From positions 1 through 6,007 of the forward strand of contig JAKAXN010000291.1 in assembly GCA_021816565.1 (NCBI GenBank): a stretch of DNA of 6,007 nucleotides. Reading direction: 5' to 3'. Position 1 is the stretch's first letter, and each line of letters opens with the position of its first letter. The stretch comes from Actinomycetes bacterium (GTDB lineage: Bacteria > Actinomycetota > Acidimicrobiia > Acidimicrobiales > Palsa-688). Of the stretch, positions 1 through 5,643 are shown piece by piece. Position numbers and translations under genes: made by a program. Under the pieces are notes generated by a model. The model made no database searches. It worked only from the letters and a program-made list of their open reading frames with translations, and had not been told where the DNA came from.

Positions 1-24
1 CGGCCCGCCCGGTACCCTGAGCGG

Positions 25-426
25 ATGGCGCTGACAGAAGTCGACCACGTAGCCATTGCCGTCCGCGATCTCGATGCCGCCATCGAGTGGTACGCGGAGA
101 CGCTCGGCGCGCAGCTGTCCCACCGCGAGGTCATCGAGAAGGACGGGGTGGAGGAGGCCCTGCTGGCGGTGGCCGACTCGTTCGTGCAGCTGCTCACCCC
201 CATCCGCGACGACTCCCCGGTGGCCAAGTTCCTCGCCACCAAGGGGGAGGGCATCCACCACGTGGGCTACCGGGTGGCTGACTGCGCCACCGCCCTCAAC
301 CAGGCGGTGGAGGCCGGAGCCAAGGCCATCGACGCCCAGCCCCGGCCCGGGTCGCGCGGCACCACGGTGGCGTTCCTGCACCCCAAGACCGCCTTCGGCA
401 CCCTGATCGAACTGGTGCAGGAGTGA
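25..426 (+). CDS. mce: Methylmalonyl-CoA epimerase (VOC superfamily)
   Basis: Predicted cytoplasmic enzyme that interconverts the (S) and (R) epimers of methylmalonyl-CoA, linking propionyl-CoA carboxylation to the B12-dependent mutase. The 133-residue length is typical of the family. Two VOC beta-alpha-beta-beta-beta modules are visible, the first opening with DHVAIAV (7-13) and the second with HHVGYRV (78-84). By comparison with the Propionibacterium enzyme, likely metal ligands are H8, Q55 (in VQLL), H79 and E129 (in LIELVQ); E44 in GVEEALL fits the catalytic glutamate position. HPKTAFGTLIEL near the C-terminus is characteristic. The ATG gives the normal family N-terminus, but there is no clear Shine-Dalgarno in the 24 nt available upstream. 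map follows after 4 nt. No mutase or carboxylase gene lies in the window. Another VOC enzyme is possible but less likely given the full residue match. Confidence 0.9.
   Translation: MALTEVDHVAIAVRDLDAAIEWYAETLGAQLSHREVIEKDGVEEALLAVADSFVQLLTPIRDDSPVAKFLATKGEGIHHVGYRVADCATALNQAVEAGAKAIDAQPRPGSRGTTVAFLHPKTAFGTLIELVQE
419..423 (+). promoter_or_regulatory. Ribosome binding site of map, inside the epimerase 3' end
   Basis: AGGAG lies 7 nt before the ATG at 431 and overlaps the last codons of the epimerase gene. It fixes the start of map at 431, and so includes the SEC-C motif in the protein. It also suggests translational linkage of the two genes. Confidence 0.75.
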
Positions 427-430
427 TCCG

Positions 431-1366
431 ATGAGGGCCCCGACCCGGTTGCTCAAGTCCAACGACCTGTGCTGGTGCGGCAGCGGACGCAAGTACAAGC
501 GCTGCCACAAGACCAGCGAGGGCCGGGTCCGGGCCGGCCGGGTGAGCCCCATGCTCAGCGTTCCCGACGGCATCGTCCCGACCGACTACTACGGCAGCGG
601 GGAGCCCCGCCGCTGGGACGAGCCCATGGTGAAGTCCCCCGAGATCATCGAGCGCATGCGGGTGGCGTGCCGGATAGCGGCCGAGGTGCTCGAGGTCTCC
701 GGTGCCGCCGTGGCCCCCGGGGTCACCACCGACGAGTTGGACCGCGTCGCCCATCAGGCGTACCTGGACCGGGGGGCGTACCCCTCGACGCTCAACTACC
801 ACGGCTACCCCAAGTCCATCTGCACCTCGGTCAACGAGGTCATCTGCCACGGCATCCCCGACGACCGTCCCCTGGAGGACGGCGACATCGTCAACATCGA
901 CGTGACCGCCTACATCGACGGGGTGCACGGCGACTGCAACGCCACCTTCCTGGTCGGCGACGTGGACCCCGAGTCGAAGAAGCTGGTCGAGGTCACCCGG
1001 GAGTGCCGGGACCTGGGCATCGCCGCGGTCAAACCCGGCCGGCCCCTCTCCGACATCGGCCGGGCCATCCAGGCTCACGCCGAGAGCCACGGCTACGGGG
1101 TGGTGCGGACCTTCGTCGGTCACGGCATCGGCGAGCAGTTCCACCTGCCGCCGAACGTCCCCCACTACTACACCGAGTCGGCGTCGACGATCATGAAGCC
1201 GGGCATGACCTTCACCATCGAGCCGATGATCACCCTCGGCTCGTGGCGGGAGCGGATGTGGGACAACGGCTGGACCGCGGTCACCACCGACGGGAAGCGC
1301 ACCGCCCAGTTCGAGCACACCCTGGTCGTCACCGACGACGGGGCCGAGGTGCTGACCGTCGCCTGA
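431..1366 (+). CDS. map: Type I methionine aminopeptidase with N-terminal SEC-C motif
   Basis: Removes the initiator methionine from nascent proteins in the cytoplasm. The 311 residues have two parts. Residues 12-26 form a SEC-C zinc-binding motif (C14, C16, C25, H26 within DLCWCGSGRKYKRCH). From about residue 65 onward there is a complete pita-bread peptidase domain. All positions known from E. coli Map are present: H140 (in ICHGIP; H79), metal ligands D157 (NIDVT; D97), D168 (GDCN; D108), H231 (GHGIG; H171), E264 (IEPM; E204) and E295 (FEHT; E235), plus H238 (H178). The E. coli enzyme has about 264 residues, so the SEC-C region and linker account for the extra length. SEC-C is known from the SecA C-terminus, where it binds zinc and contacts SecB and ribosomes; a ribosome-docking role here is inference. 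Likely co-transcribed with the epimerase; convergent with the HAD gene. Confidence 0.96.
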   Translation: MRAPTRLLKSNDLCWCGSGRKYKRCHKTSEGRVRAGRVSPMLSVPDGIVPTDYYGSGEPRRWDEPMVKSPEIIERMRVACRIAAEVLEVSGAAVAPGVTTDELDRVAHQAYLDRGAYPSTLNYHGYPKSICTSVNEVICHGIPDDRPLEDGDIVNIDVTAYIDGVHGDCNATFLVGDVDPESKKLVEVTRECRDLGIAAVKPGRPLSDIGRAIQAHAESHGYGVVRTFVGHGIGEQFHLPPNVPHYYTESASTIMKPGMTFTIEPMITLGSWRERMWDNGWTAVTTDGKRTAQFEHTLVVTDDGAEVLTVA

Positions 1367-1378
1367 CCGGCCCCGATG

Positions 1379-1392
1379 ACCCCAGCCGGGGT
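1379..1392. terminator. Short inverted repeat between convergent map and HAD genes
   Basis: ACCCC (1379-1383) and GGGGT (1388-1392) form a perfect 5-bp stem with a 4-nt loop in the 30-nt gap between two convergent stop codons. A second weak pairing, CCGGC (1367-1371) with GCCGG (1385-1389), overlaps it. No T-tract follows on either strand, so a bidirectional terminator is a guess from position. In sequence this GC-rich, a stem this short can arise by chance. Confidence 0.3.
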
Positions 1393-1396
1393 GTGG

Positions 1397-1975
1397 TCAG
1401 AGGTCGTCGAACTGGGCGGCGTCGCTGAACAGGAACGCCCGGATGCCGGCGGCCCGGGCGGCGTCCACGTTGGGCGGCCGGTCGTCGAAGAAGGTCACCC
1501 GGCCGGCCTTCGCCCCCAGACCGTCCAGGACCCGGGCGTAGGCCTCCGGCTCGGGCTTCACCACCCGCAGCCGGCAGCTGTAGAACCGCTTCTCGAACGG
1601 TTCCAGCCACTCCAGGCCGTCGATGGCGGCGGCCACCTCCAGCGGGGCGTTGGAGAAGATGGCCAGCCGCAGGCCCCGGGCCCCGGCCCGGACGGCGCCC
1701 TCGACGCTGGGCTGGTGGGGATGGAGCCACATGGCGGTGTCCACCTCGATCAGCTCCCGCAGCCGGGGCCCGGCCGGCGTCTCGCCGATGACCGCCGTCC
1801 AGTACGCGCCGACCTCCAGGTCGGCCCGGTCGTAGGCCAGCCGGTGCTGCCAGTAGGAGGTGTGGAACTCCCCGTCGGGGCGGTCCCCGGCCAGGCGCCG
1901 CAGGGTGTCCCACTCGTCGGGGGGTGGGGCGGTGGACAGCACCTGCCCGTAGTCGCAGAGCAGCCAGTCGGTCAT
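1397..1975 (-). CDS. HAD-superfamily hydrolase, subfamily IA-like (YihX / epoxide-hydrolase N-domain type)
   Basis: Predicted soluble Mg-dependent phosphatase-type enzyme of 192 residues; substrate unknown. HAD motifs appear in order: motif I LLCDYGQVLS with nucleophile D8, motif II IFSN with S108-N109, motif III K140 in VVKPEPEAY, and motif IV FFDDRPPNVDAA with D164 and D165. In motif I the residue two after the nucleophile is G10 instead of the usual general-acid Asp; the D-x-G-x-V form is familiar from YihX-like proteins and the N-domain of soluble epoxide hydrolases. Residues 15-90, rich in Trp and charged residues, probably form the helical cap. PNVDAARAAGIRAFLF after motif IV is typical of the group. 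The start is chosen because motif I follows at once; no strong Shine-Dalgarno is seen. It lies 97 nt downstream of the secreted-protein gene. Confidence 0.85.
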   Translation of the reverse strand: MTDWLLCDYGQVLSTAPPPDEWDTLRRLAGDRPDGEFHTSYWQHRLAYDRADLEVGAYWTAVIGETPAGPRLRELIEVDTAMWLHPHQPSVEGAVRAGARGLRLAIFSNAPLEVAAAIDGLEWLEPFEKRFYSCRLRVVKPEPEAYARVLDGLGAKAGRVTFFDDRPPNVDAARAAGIRAFLFSDAAQFDDL

Positions 1976-2027
1976 CGCCGGGGGAACCTACCGGGTGGCG
2001 CTGGGGTGCGGGGCCCGGCCGGGGGCC

Positions 2028-2060
2028 GCCGGCTCCGCCGGCCGGCGACCCCGGGGGTCG
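2028..2060 (-). terminator. Two adjacent GC hairpins downstream of the secreted-protein gene
   Basis: Two inverted repeats lie just after the minus-strand stop of the secreted-protein gene. The first reached by transcription is CGACCCC (2046-2052) with GGGGTCG (2054-2060) around one central base. The second is GCCGGC (2028-2033) with GCCGGC (2037-2042) around a 3-nt TCC loop. Position suits a T-less, high-GC terminator or an mRNA-stabilising structure. No T-tract is present and local GC content is extreme, so the call is tentative. If it works, the HAD gene needs its own promoter or read-through. Confidence 0.4.
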
Positions 2061-2072
2061 GCTGCGGTGGGC

Positions 2073-3377
2073 TCAGCAGCCGGTGGCCGGCTGCTGGAAC
2101 CCCGGGTAGGGGTTGATCGAGCCGAAGAACGTGTAGCGGCCGGTCCTGGCGTTCTGCAGCGGCTCGGAGGTGGTGTTGGGGTCCTGGCGGGCGAACCAGG
2201 GCAGGAACGCCTCGTCCTCGGGATGCCAGGCCCCGTCGGCGTTGGCCCCGGCGGTCTGGAAGTACGGGTTGTGCCCGAGCAGCACCCCGATCCCCACCAC
2301 CGGGTCGCCGGTCTCGAGCAGCGAGCTGCACCCGTACTGGGGGGCGGTGGGGGTCAGCCACGGCTCCACGCTGTTGTTGGTGAACGGGTCGTCGGCCCAC
2401 TCGGAGATCTCGTGGCTGAGGGCGTGGATGTCCTGGATGTAGTACCCGTCGGAGCCGTCCGGGGTGGCCGGCTGCGAGCTGGTGGACCAGGTACCGGGCT
2501 GGGCGTAGGCGGCGTAGGCGTAGGTCTGCACGCCCTGCTTTCCGTTGCCGTTGACGCTGCCGGAGCCGTTGCCGGTCACGTGGGCCGCGCCGTGGAAGCC
2601 CAGCACGCAGCAGTTGGCCGGGTTGTCGCCCTCGTAGAGGTAGGTGTTGTTGGTGAGGAAGATGGGCAGCGTGGTGGGGCTGATGTGGAGCGAGTTGATG
2701 AGGTTGTTCATCTCCGAGGCGAACCAGGTGATGTCGATGTCACCGAAGGAGCGGAACCCGGGCCCGAAGCTGGCCACCTCCCCCTGATTGGCCGGCACCG
2801 AGATGGTCTGGGTGGGCAGCACCGTGGGCTGGGAGAGCAGCAGGTGGAACTTGGACCTGCCGACCTGGTCGAACTGGGAGCGCATGGTGGCGTCCTCCAG
2901 CTGGGTGGTGCCGGCCTTGGACAGGGCCACCTTCGGGCCGCCGGGGGTGACCTGGACGCTGGAGTAGCTGTTGTCCTGGAACACCGGGGAGGCCACGGTG
3001 GCGGCGGTGACGTCGCTGCCGTCGAAGGCCTGGCCGTCGGAGAAGTCGAAGTTGAGCGGGATGATCTCGGTGGGCACCGTGGTGGTGCCCTGGTAGGTGC
3101 GGGGGTCGCCGTTGCCGACCATGTTGTAGCCGTAGGTGACCCCGTTGTGCGGGTCGGTGAAGCTCCCGTACCAGTGGGGGACCGTCAGGTCCGTGGGCAG
3201 CGGGGTGGCGCCGCCCTCGGTGGTGTACATGGGCCGCCCCGACACCTGCACCGGGTTGGCGCCGGCGGCCGCCGCCGGCGGGGCGGATGTGACGGTCATG
3301 GCGGCCCCGCCGGTCACCAGCATGCCGATGGCCGGTCCGAGCCGGAGCGCGACGCGTCGAAGGATCTGTCTGTCCAT
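2073..3377 (-). CDS. Secreted protein with an HExxE (metallopeptidase-like) signature, family not recognised
   Basis: 434 residues with a clear Sec-type signal peptide: basic MDRQILRR, a hydrophobic stretch at about 10-30, then Ala-rich APPAAAAGA with likely cleavage near residue 38. The mature protein is rich in Asn, Ser, Thr, Gln, Gly and aromatic residues, unlike its neighbours, and has no further membrane segment. The notable part is HALSHEISEWADDP (318-331), an H-x3-HE-xx-E arrangement (H318, H322, E323, E326), followed by W340, C350 and LLETGDP with E355. It resembles the SHExxExxxDP pattern I recall in secreted bacterial proteins with exordium-like or protease-like annotations, but I cannot assign a family. 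Four cysteines remain (C256, C257, C350 and the final C434), possibly disulfide-bonded outside the cell. A metal-dependent hydrolase is a hypothesis, since the classical second HExxH histidine is a glutamate. A GA-plus-G-run ribosome site at 3388-3395 lies 10 nt before the ATG. Confidence 0.85.
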   Translation of the reverse strand: MDRQILRRVALRLGPAIGMLVTGGAAMTVTSAPPAAAAGANPVQVSGRPMYTTEGGATPLPTDLTVPHWYGSFTDPHNGVTYGYNMVGNGDPRTYQGTTTVPTEIIPLNFDFSDGQAFDGSDVTAATVASPVFQDNSYSSVQVTPGGPKVALSKAGTTQLEDATMRSQFDQVGRSKFHLLLSQPTVLPTQTISVPANQGEVASFGPGFRSFGDIDITWFASEMNNLINSLHISPTTLPIFLTNNTYLYEGDNPANCCVLGFHGAAHVTGNGSGSVNGNGKQGVQTYAYAAYAQPGTWSTSSQPATPDGSDGYYIQDIHALSHEISEWADDPFTNNSVEPWLTPTAPQYGCSSLLETGDPVVGIGVLLGHNPYFQTAGANADGAWHPEDEAFLPWFARQDPNTTSEPLQNARTGRYTFFGSINPYPGFQQPATGC

Positions 3378-3398
3378 CTGAGGTGGTCCCCCCTCTTG

Positions 3399-3426
3399 AT
3401 TTCAGTTGTGTTCGCCGATTCGTCAA
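3399..3426 (-). promoter_or_regulatory. Possible promoter of the secreted-protein gene
   Basis: On the minus strand TTGACG (3421-3426, five of six to the -35 consensus) is followed after 16 nt by TGAAAT (3399-3404, four of six to the -10 consensus). The region is more AT-rich than its surroundings. A difficulty is that the start point would fall near 3392, inside the G-rich ribosome site, leaving a leader of only about 15 nt. A second -10-like TATGGT at 3451-3456 would give a longer leader but has no good -35. Weak evidence. Confidence 0.3.
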
Positions 3427-3446
3427 CCAGGGCCTGTCGACCCTGG
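3427..3446. repeat. 6-bp perfect inverted repeat between acyltransferase and secreted-protein genes
   Basis: CCAGGG (3427-3432) and CCCTGG (3441-3446) are separated by 8 nt in the 99-nt gap. On the minus strand the repeat starts about 30 nt past the acyltransferase stop, so it could end that transcript, though no T-tract follows. One arm directly abuts the candidate -35 box at 3421-3426, so an operator is equally possible. With the upstream TATGGT as -10 it would lie at the 5' end of the leader. Confidence 0.4.
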
Positions 3447-3476
3447 CGTCACCATAGCCTCGTGCGGAACGAAACG

Positions 3477-4673
3477 TTACAAGCCGGGTGTGACGGCGGC
3501 GGGGGCCGGGCGGGGCCGCTGCTGGCGGCGCCGGGCCAGGCGGGCGGCCGGTGCTTCCACCAGCCGCCACGACAGCTCGGCCGCCACCAGAGTGGCGCCC
3601 AGGCCGAGCGGCACCCCGACCCGGTGGGGCAGCTCGTTGGTCCAGAGGGCCAGGGGCCAGTGCCACAGGTACACGGCATAGGACCGCTGCCCCAGCCACA
3701 CCAGGGGTCGGGTGCCGAGCAGCGAGCGGGTCCAGCTGCCGCCCCGGTCGTCGACCAGGTTGGCGACGATGACGAACCCGGCGGCGGCCACCGCGGTGAG
3801 GGCCCCGACGTATTTGAACTCGTCGTTGCCGATCTCGAGCACCATGTAGGCCATGGCCCCGGCCCCGGCCAGGCCGGCGGCCCGGACCAGCAGGCGGGGC
3901 ACCTTCTGCAGCAGCCCGAGCGACCACAGCTCGGCGAGCAGCGCCCCGGCGAGCAGCTGCTGGATGCGGGGGATGGTGGCGAAGTAGATCCAGTTGTGCC
4001 GCCCGGTCGGGGTCCAGGCCATGAACGGGGCCGCCGCCGACAGGGCGATCAGCGCCACCGTCACCCCCACCATCACCTTCGGGCCCCGGCGCAGCAGCCA
4101 GGCCATCAGCAGGGCCCACCCCACGTAGAACTGGCCCTCCACCGACAGGGTCCACAGGTGGCCGAACGGCTGGGGCATGTGGAGGTTGTGGGCCAGCAGG
4201 AGGTTGTAGACGTAGCCGAGGGCGGCAGCCGCCCCGCCCAGGACCGGGCCGATGCCCACCGGCGGCCCCGGGGCGTGGGGCGGCCCGAAGGGAGTGGAGG
4301 CGAACCACCCGGTCCGCCCGAACAGCGCGGCCATGGCCACCACCACCACGAGGAAAGCGCCCAGCGCCGGCAGCAGCCGCCACGCCCGCCGGCTGAGGTA
4401 CCGGCCCATCCTGATGCGGCCCTCCCGGCCGTGCTCGGAGGCCAGGATCGGCGTCACCAGGAACCCGCTCAGGACGAAGAACAGCCCCACCCCGAACAGG
4501 CCCCCTTTGAACACCAGATGGGTGGGGTAGTGGAACAGCGCCACGGCGGCGATGGCCAGGGCCCTCAACCCGTCCAGGGCCGGGGTGCGCGGCACCCTCC
4601 GGTAGACCGGGCCGCCGGTGGCCCGCACCCGGGGAGCCGGCGGCGCCGCCACGTCGGTAGCGTCGACGGTCAT
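3477..4673 (-). CDS. Acyltransferase-3 (AT3) family integral-membrane O-acyltransferase
   Basis: Membrane enzyme family that moves acyl groups, commonly acetyl, across or at the membrane onto sugars of cell-surface glycans, glycolipids or secondary metabolites; the substrate cannot be read from sequence. Of 398 residues, the first 30 or so are a Pro/Ala/Arg-rich cytoplasmic-looking tail. About ten hydrophobic segments follow, between roughly 33 and 370, then a basic tail (RRRQQRPRP). Family marks: ALDGLRALA with R37 and H48 forming the R-x10-H motif, FFVLSGFLVT (65-74), RRAWRLLPA (95-103), HLWTLSVEGQFYV (172-184) with H172 and E179, and LGQRSYAVYLWHWPL (327-341). There is no C-terminal SGNH domain, so it is a stand-alone AT3. 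The ATG has only a weak ribosome site. Divergent from the exonuclease gene and 99 nt upstream of the secreted-protein gene, whose product or the cell wall could be affected; that link is conjecture. Confidence 0.93.
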   Translation of the reverse strand: MTVDATDVAAPPAPRVRATGGPVYRRVPRTPALDGLRALAIAAVALFHYPTHLVFKGGLFGVGLFFVLSGFLVTPILASEHGREGRIRMGRYLSRRAWRLLPALGAFLVVVVAMAALFGRTGWFASTPFGPPHAPGPPVGIGPVLGGAAAALGYVYNLLLAHNLHMPQPFGHLWTLSVEGQFYVGWALLMAWLLRRGPKVMVGVTVALIALSAAAPFMAWTPTGRHNWIYFATIPRIQQLLAGALLAELWSLGLLQKVPRLLVRAAGLAGAGAMAYMVLEIGNDEFKYVGALTAVAAAGFVIVANLVDDRGGSWTRSLLGTRPLVWLGQRSYAVYLWHWPLALWTNELPHRVGVPLGLGATLVAAELSWRLVEAPAARLARRRQQRPRPAPAAVTPGL

Positions 4674-4696
4674 CAGTTGGATCTACCCGCTCGGCC

Positions 4697-4707
4697 GGGT
4701 TGAACCC
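4697..4707. repeat. Short palindrome in the divergent gap
   Basis: GGGTT-G-AACCC is an 11-bp near-palindrome, two 5-bp arms around one base, in the 53-nt space between the divergent acyltransferase and exonuclease genes. This short gap must hold the upstream signals of both genes unless they are leaderless. The palindrome could be an operator, but its length and single occurrence make chance plausible. I see no convincing -10/-35 pair for either direction. Confidence 0.25.
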
Positions 4708-4710
4708 CAT

Positions 4711-4718
4711 GAGGCAGG
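4711..4718 (+). promoter_or_regulatory. Ribosome binding site deciding the exonuclease start
   Basis: GAGGCAGG ends 8 nt before the ATG at 4727. Two earlier in-frame starts, TTG at 4700 and ATG at 4709, have no comparable site. Starting at 4727 puts the first strand and first catalytic Asp (VFLLDGTYELFRHFF) at the protein's N-terminus, as usual for this family. Confidence 0.6.
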
Positions 4719-4726
4719 ATGTCCCC

Positions 4727-5629
4727 ATGGACGGCGACCGGGTGTTCCTGCTGGACGGCACCTACGAGCTGTTCCGCCACTTCTTCGGTGCCCCCTCCCA
4801 CGTCAACGACGCCGGCGCCGAGGTGGCCGCCGTCCGCGGCGTGGTCTCGTCGGTGATGTCCCTGCTCAAGGAGCAGGGCGGCCGTCCGTACCTGGGGGTG
4901 GCAACCGACCATGTGATCGAGTCGTTCCGCAACGGGATGTGGCCCGGCTACAAGACCGGGGAGGGGGTGGACCCGGTACTGCTCGGCCAGTTCGGCCTGC
5001 TCGAGGAGGCCCTGGAGGCGCTGGGCGTGCCGGTGTGGGCCATGGTGGACCTGGAGGCCGACGATGCCCTGGCCTCGGCGGCGGCCACCGCGGCCGCCGA
5101 CCCGGCGGTGCGCCAGGTGGTGATATGCACCCCGGACAAGGACCTGGCCCAGTGCGTCACCGGGGCCCGGGTGGTCCAGCTGGACCGGCGCAAGAAGGTG
5201 GTGATCGACGAGCCGGCGGTGATCGAGAAGTTCGGGGTGGCCCCGGCGTCGATACCGGACTACCTGGCGCTGGTGGGCGACACGGCCGACGGGTTCCCCG
5301 GCCTGCCCGGCTGGGGGGCCAAGTCGACCGCCGCGGTGCTGCGCCGCTACGGCCACCTGGAGGCCATCCCCGACGCCCCCGGGCAGTGGGACGTGCCCAT
5401 CCGGGGGGCGGCGGCCCTGGCCGCGGCCCTGGCCGCGGGCCGGGACCGGGCCATGCTGTTCCGGGACCTGGCCACGCTGCGCACCGATCCCCCGGTGATG
5501 GCCTCGGTGGCCGAGCTGCGCTGGAGCGGTCCCCGGGCCGGCTTCACCGAGCTGTGCCACCGGGTCCTGGACGCCCCCGGCCTGCCGGCCGCGGCCCAAC
5601 GGTTGGCCGCGGCCGTGGACCGCAGCTAG
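4727..5629 (+). CDS. Stand-alone 5'-3' exonuclease / flap endonuclease (Pol I 5'-nuclease domain type)
   Basis: Predicted structure-specific 5' nuclease acting on flaps or RNA primers in replication and repair. It has 300 residues from the chosen ATG. All acidic metal-binding positions of the FEN/PIN-like fold are present: D10 (LLDGTYELFRHFF), D61 (GVATD), E110-x-D112-D113 (LEADDA), D137 and D139 (TPDKDLAQ), D185 and D188 (GDTADGFPG). Their spacing closely matches the Taq polymerase 5'-nuclease domain. FRNGMWPGYKTG (67-78) matches the arch/clamp region with its conserved Arg and Lys, and GLPGWGAKSTAAVL (192-205) is the helix-3-turn-helix DNA-binding motif. There is no 3'-5' exonuclease or polymerase domain: the frame stops at 5629 and the next gene is opposite. 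Such separate paralogues of the polA N-domain are known in bacteria; whether a full polA exists elsewhere cannot be seen. The last 40 residues are Ala-rich and ordinary. Confidence 0.93.
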   Translation: MDGDRVFLLDGTYELFRHFFGAPSHVNDAGAEVAAVRGVVSSVMSLLKEQGGRPYLGVATDHVIESFRNGMWPGYKTGEGVDPVLLGQFGLLEEALEALGVPVWAMVDLEADDALASAAATAAADPAVRQVVICTPDKDLAQCVTGARVVQLDRRKKVVIDEPAVIEKFGVAPASIPDYLALVGDTADGFPGLPGWGAKSTAAVLRRYGHLEAIPDAPGQWDVPIRGAAALAAALAAGRDRAMLFRDLATLRTDPPVMASVAELRWSGPRAGFTELCHRVLDAPGLPAAAQRLAAAVDRS

Positions 5630-5643
5630 CGGACCGCAGCTAG
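5617..5643. repeat. Perfect 13-bp tandem duplication across two convergent stop codons
   Basis: GGACCGCAGCTAG occurs at 5617-5629 and again at 5631-5643, separated by one C (14-bp period). Each copy ends in the self-complementary CTAG, which reads TAG on both strands. The first copy supplies the exonuclease stop (5627-5629) and the second supplies the aat stop (complement of 5640-5642). Confidence 0.9.

Noticed and set aside
3..20. Possible last codons of an upstream gene ending in TGA at 18-20, with the same TGA-N4-ATG spacing as the epimerase-map junction.
   Set aside because: Only five codons are visible, so coding cannot be supported, although an upstream operon partner is possible.
296..1318. 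A minus-strand frame of 340 codons opposite map.
   Set aside because: The map frame carries every catalytic residue. The antisense frame has biased composition and no recognisable motif.
1995..4703. A continuous plus-strand open frame of about 900 codons.
   Set aside because: It is antisense to the secreted-protein and acyltransferase genes, both of which show clear family motifs or a signal peptide. The translation is low-complexity Gly/Arg/Pro/Val, as expected from reading GC-biased codons on the opposite strand.
4700..4726. Longer exonuclease starting at TTG 4700 or ATG 4709.
   Set aside because: The ATG at 4727 has a well-spaced GAGGCAGG and gives the usual family N-terminus. The extra nine residues carry no conserved feature.
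2740..4761. A minus-strand frame of 673 codons overlapping the acyltransferase.
   Set aside because: It is another out-of-frame shadow, rich in Pro, Gly and Arg with no domain, while the overlapping frame at 3477-4673 encodes a full AT3 protein.
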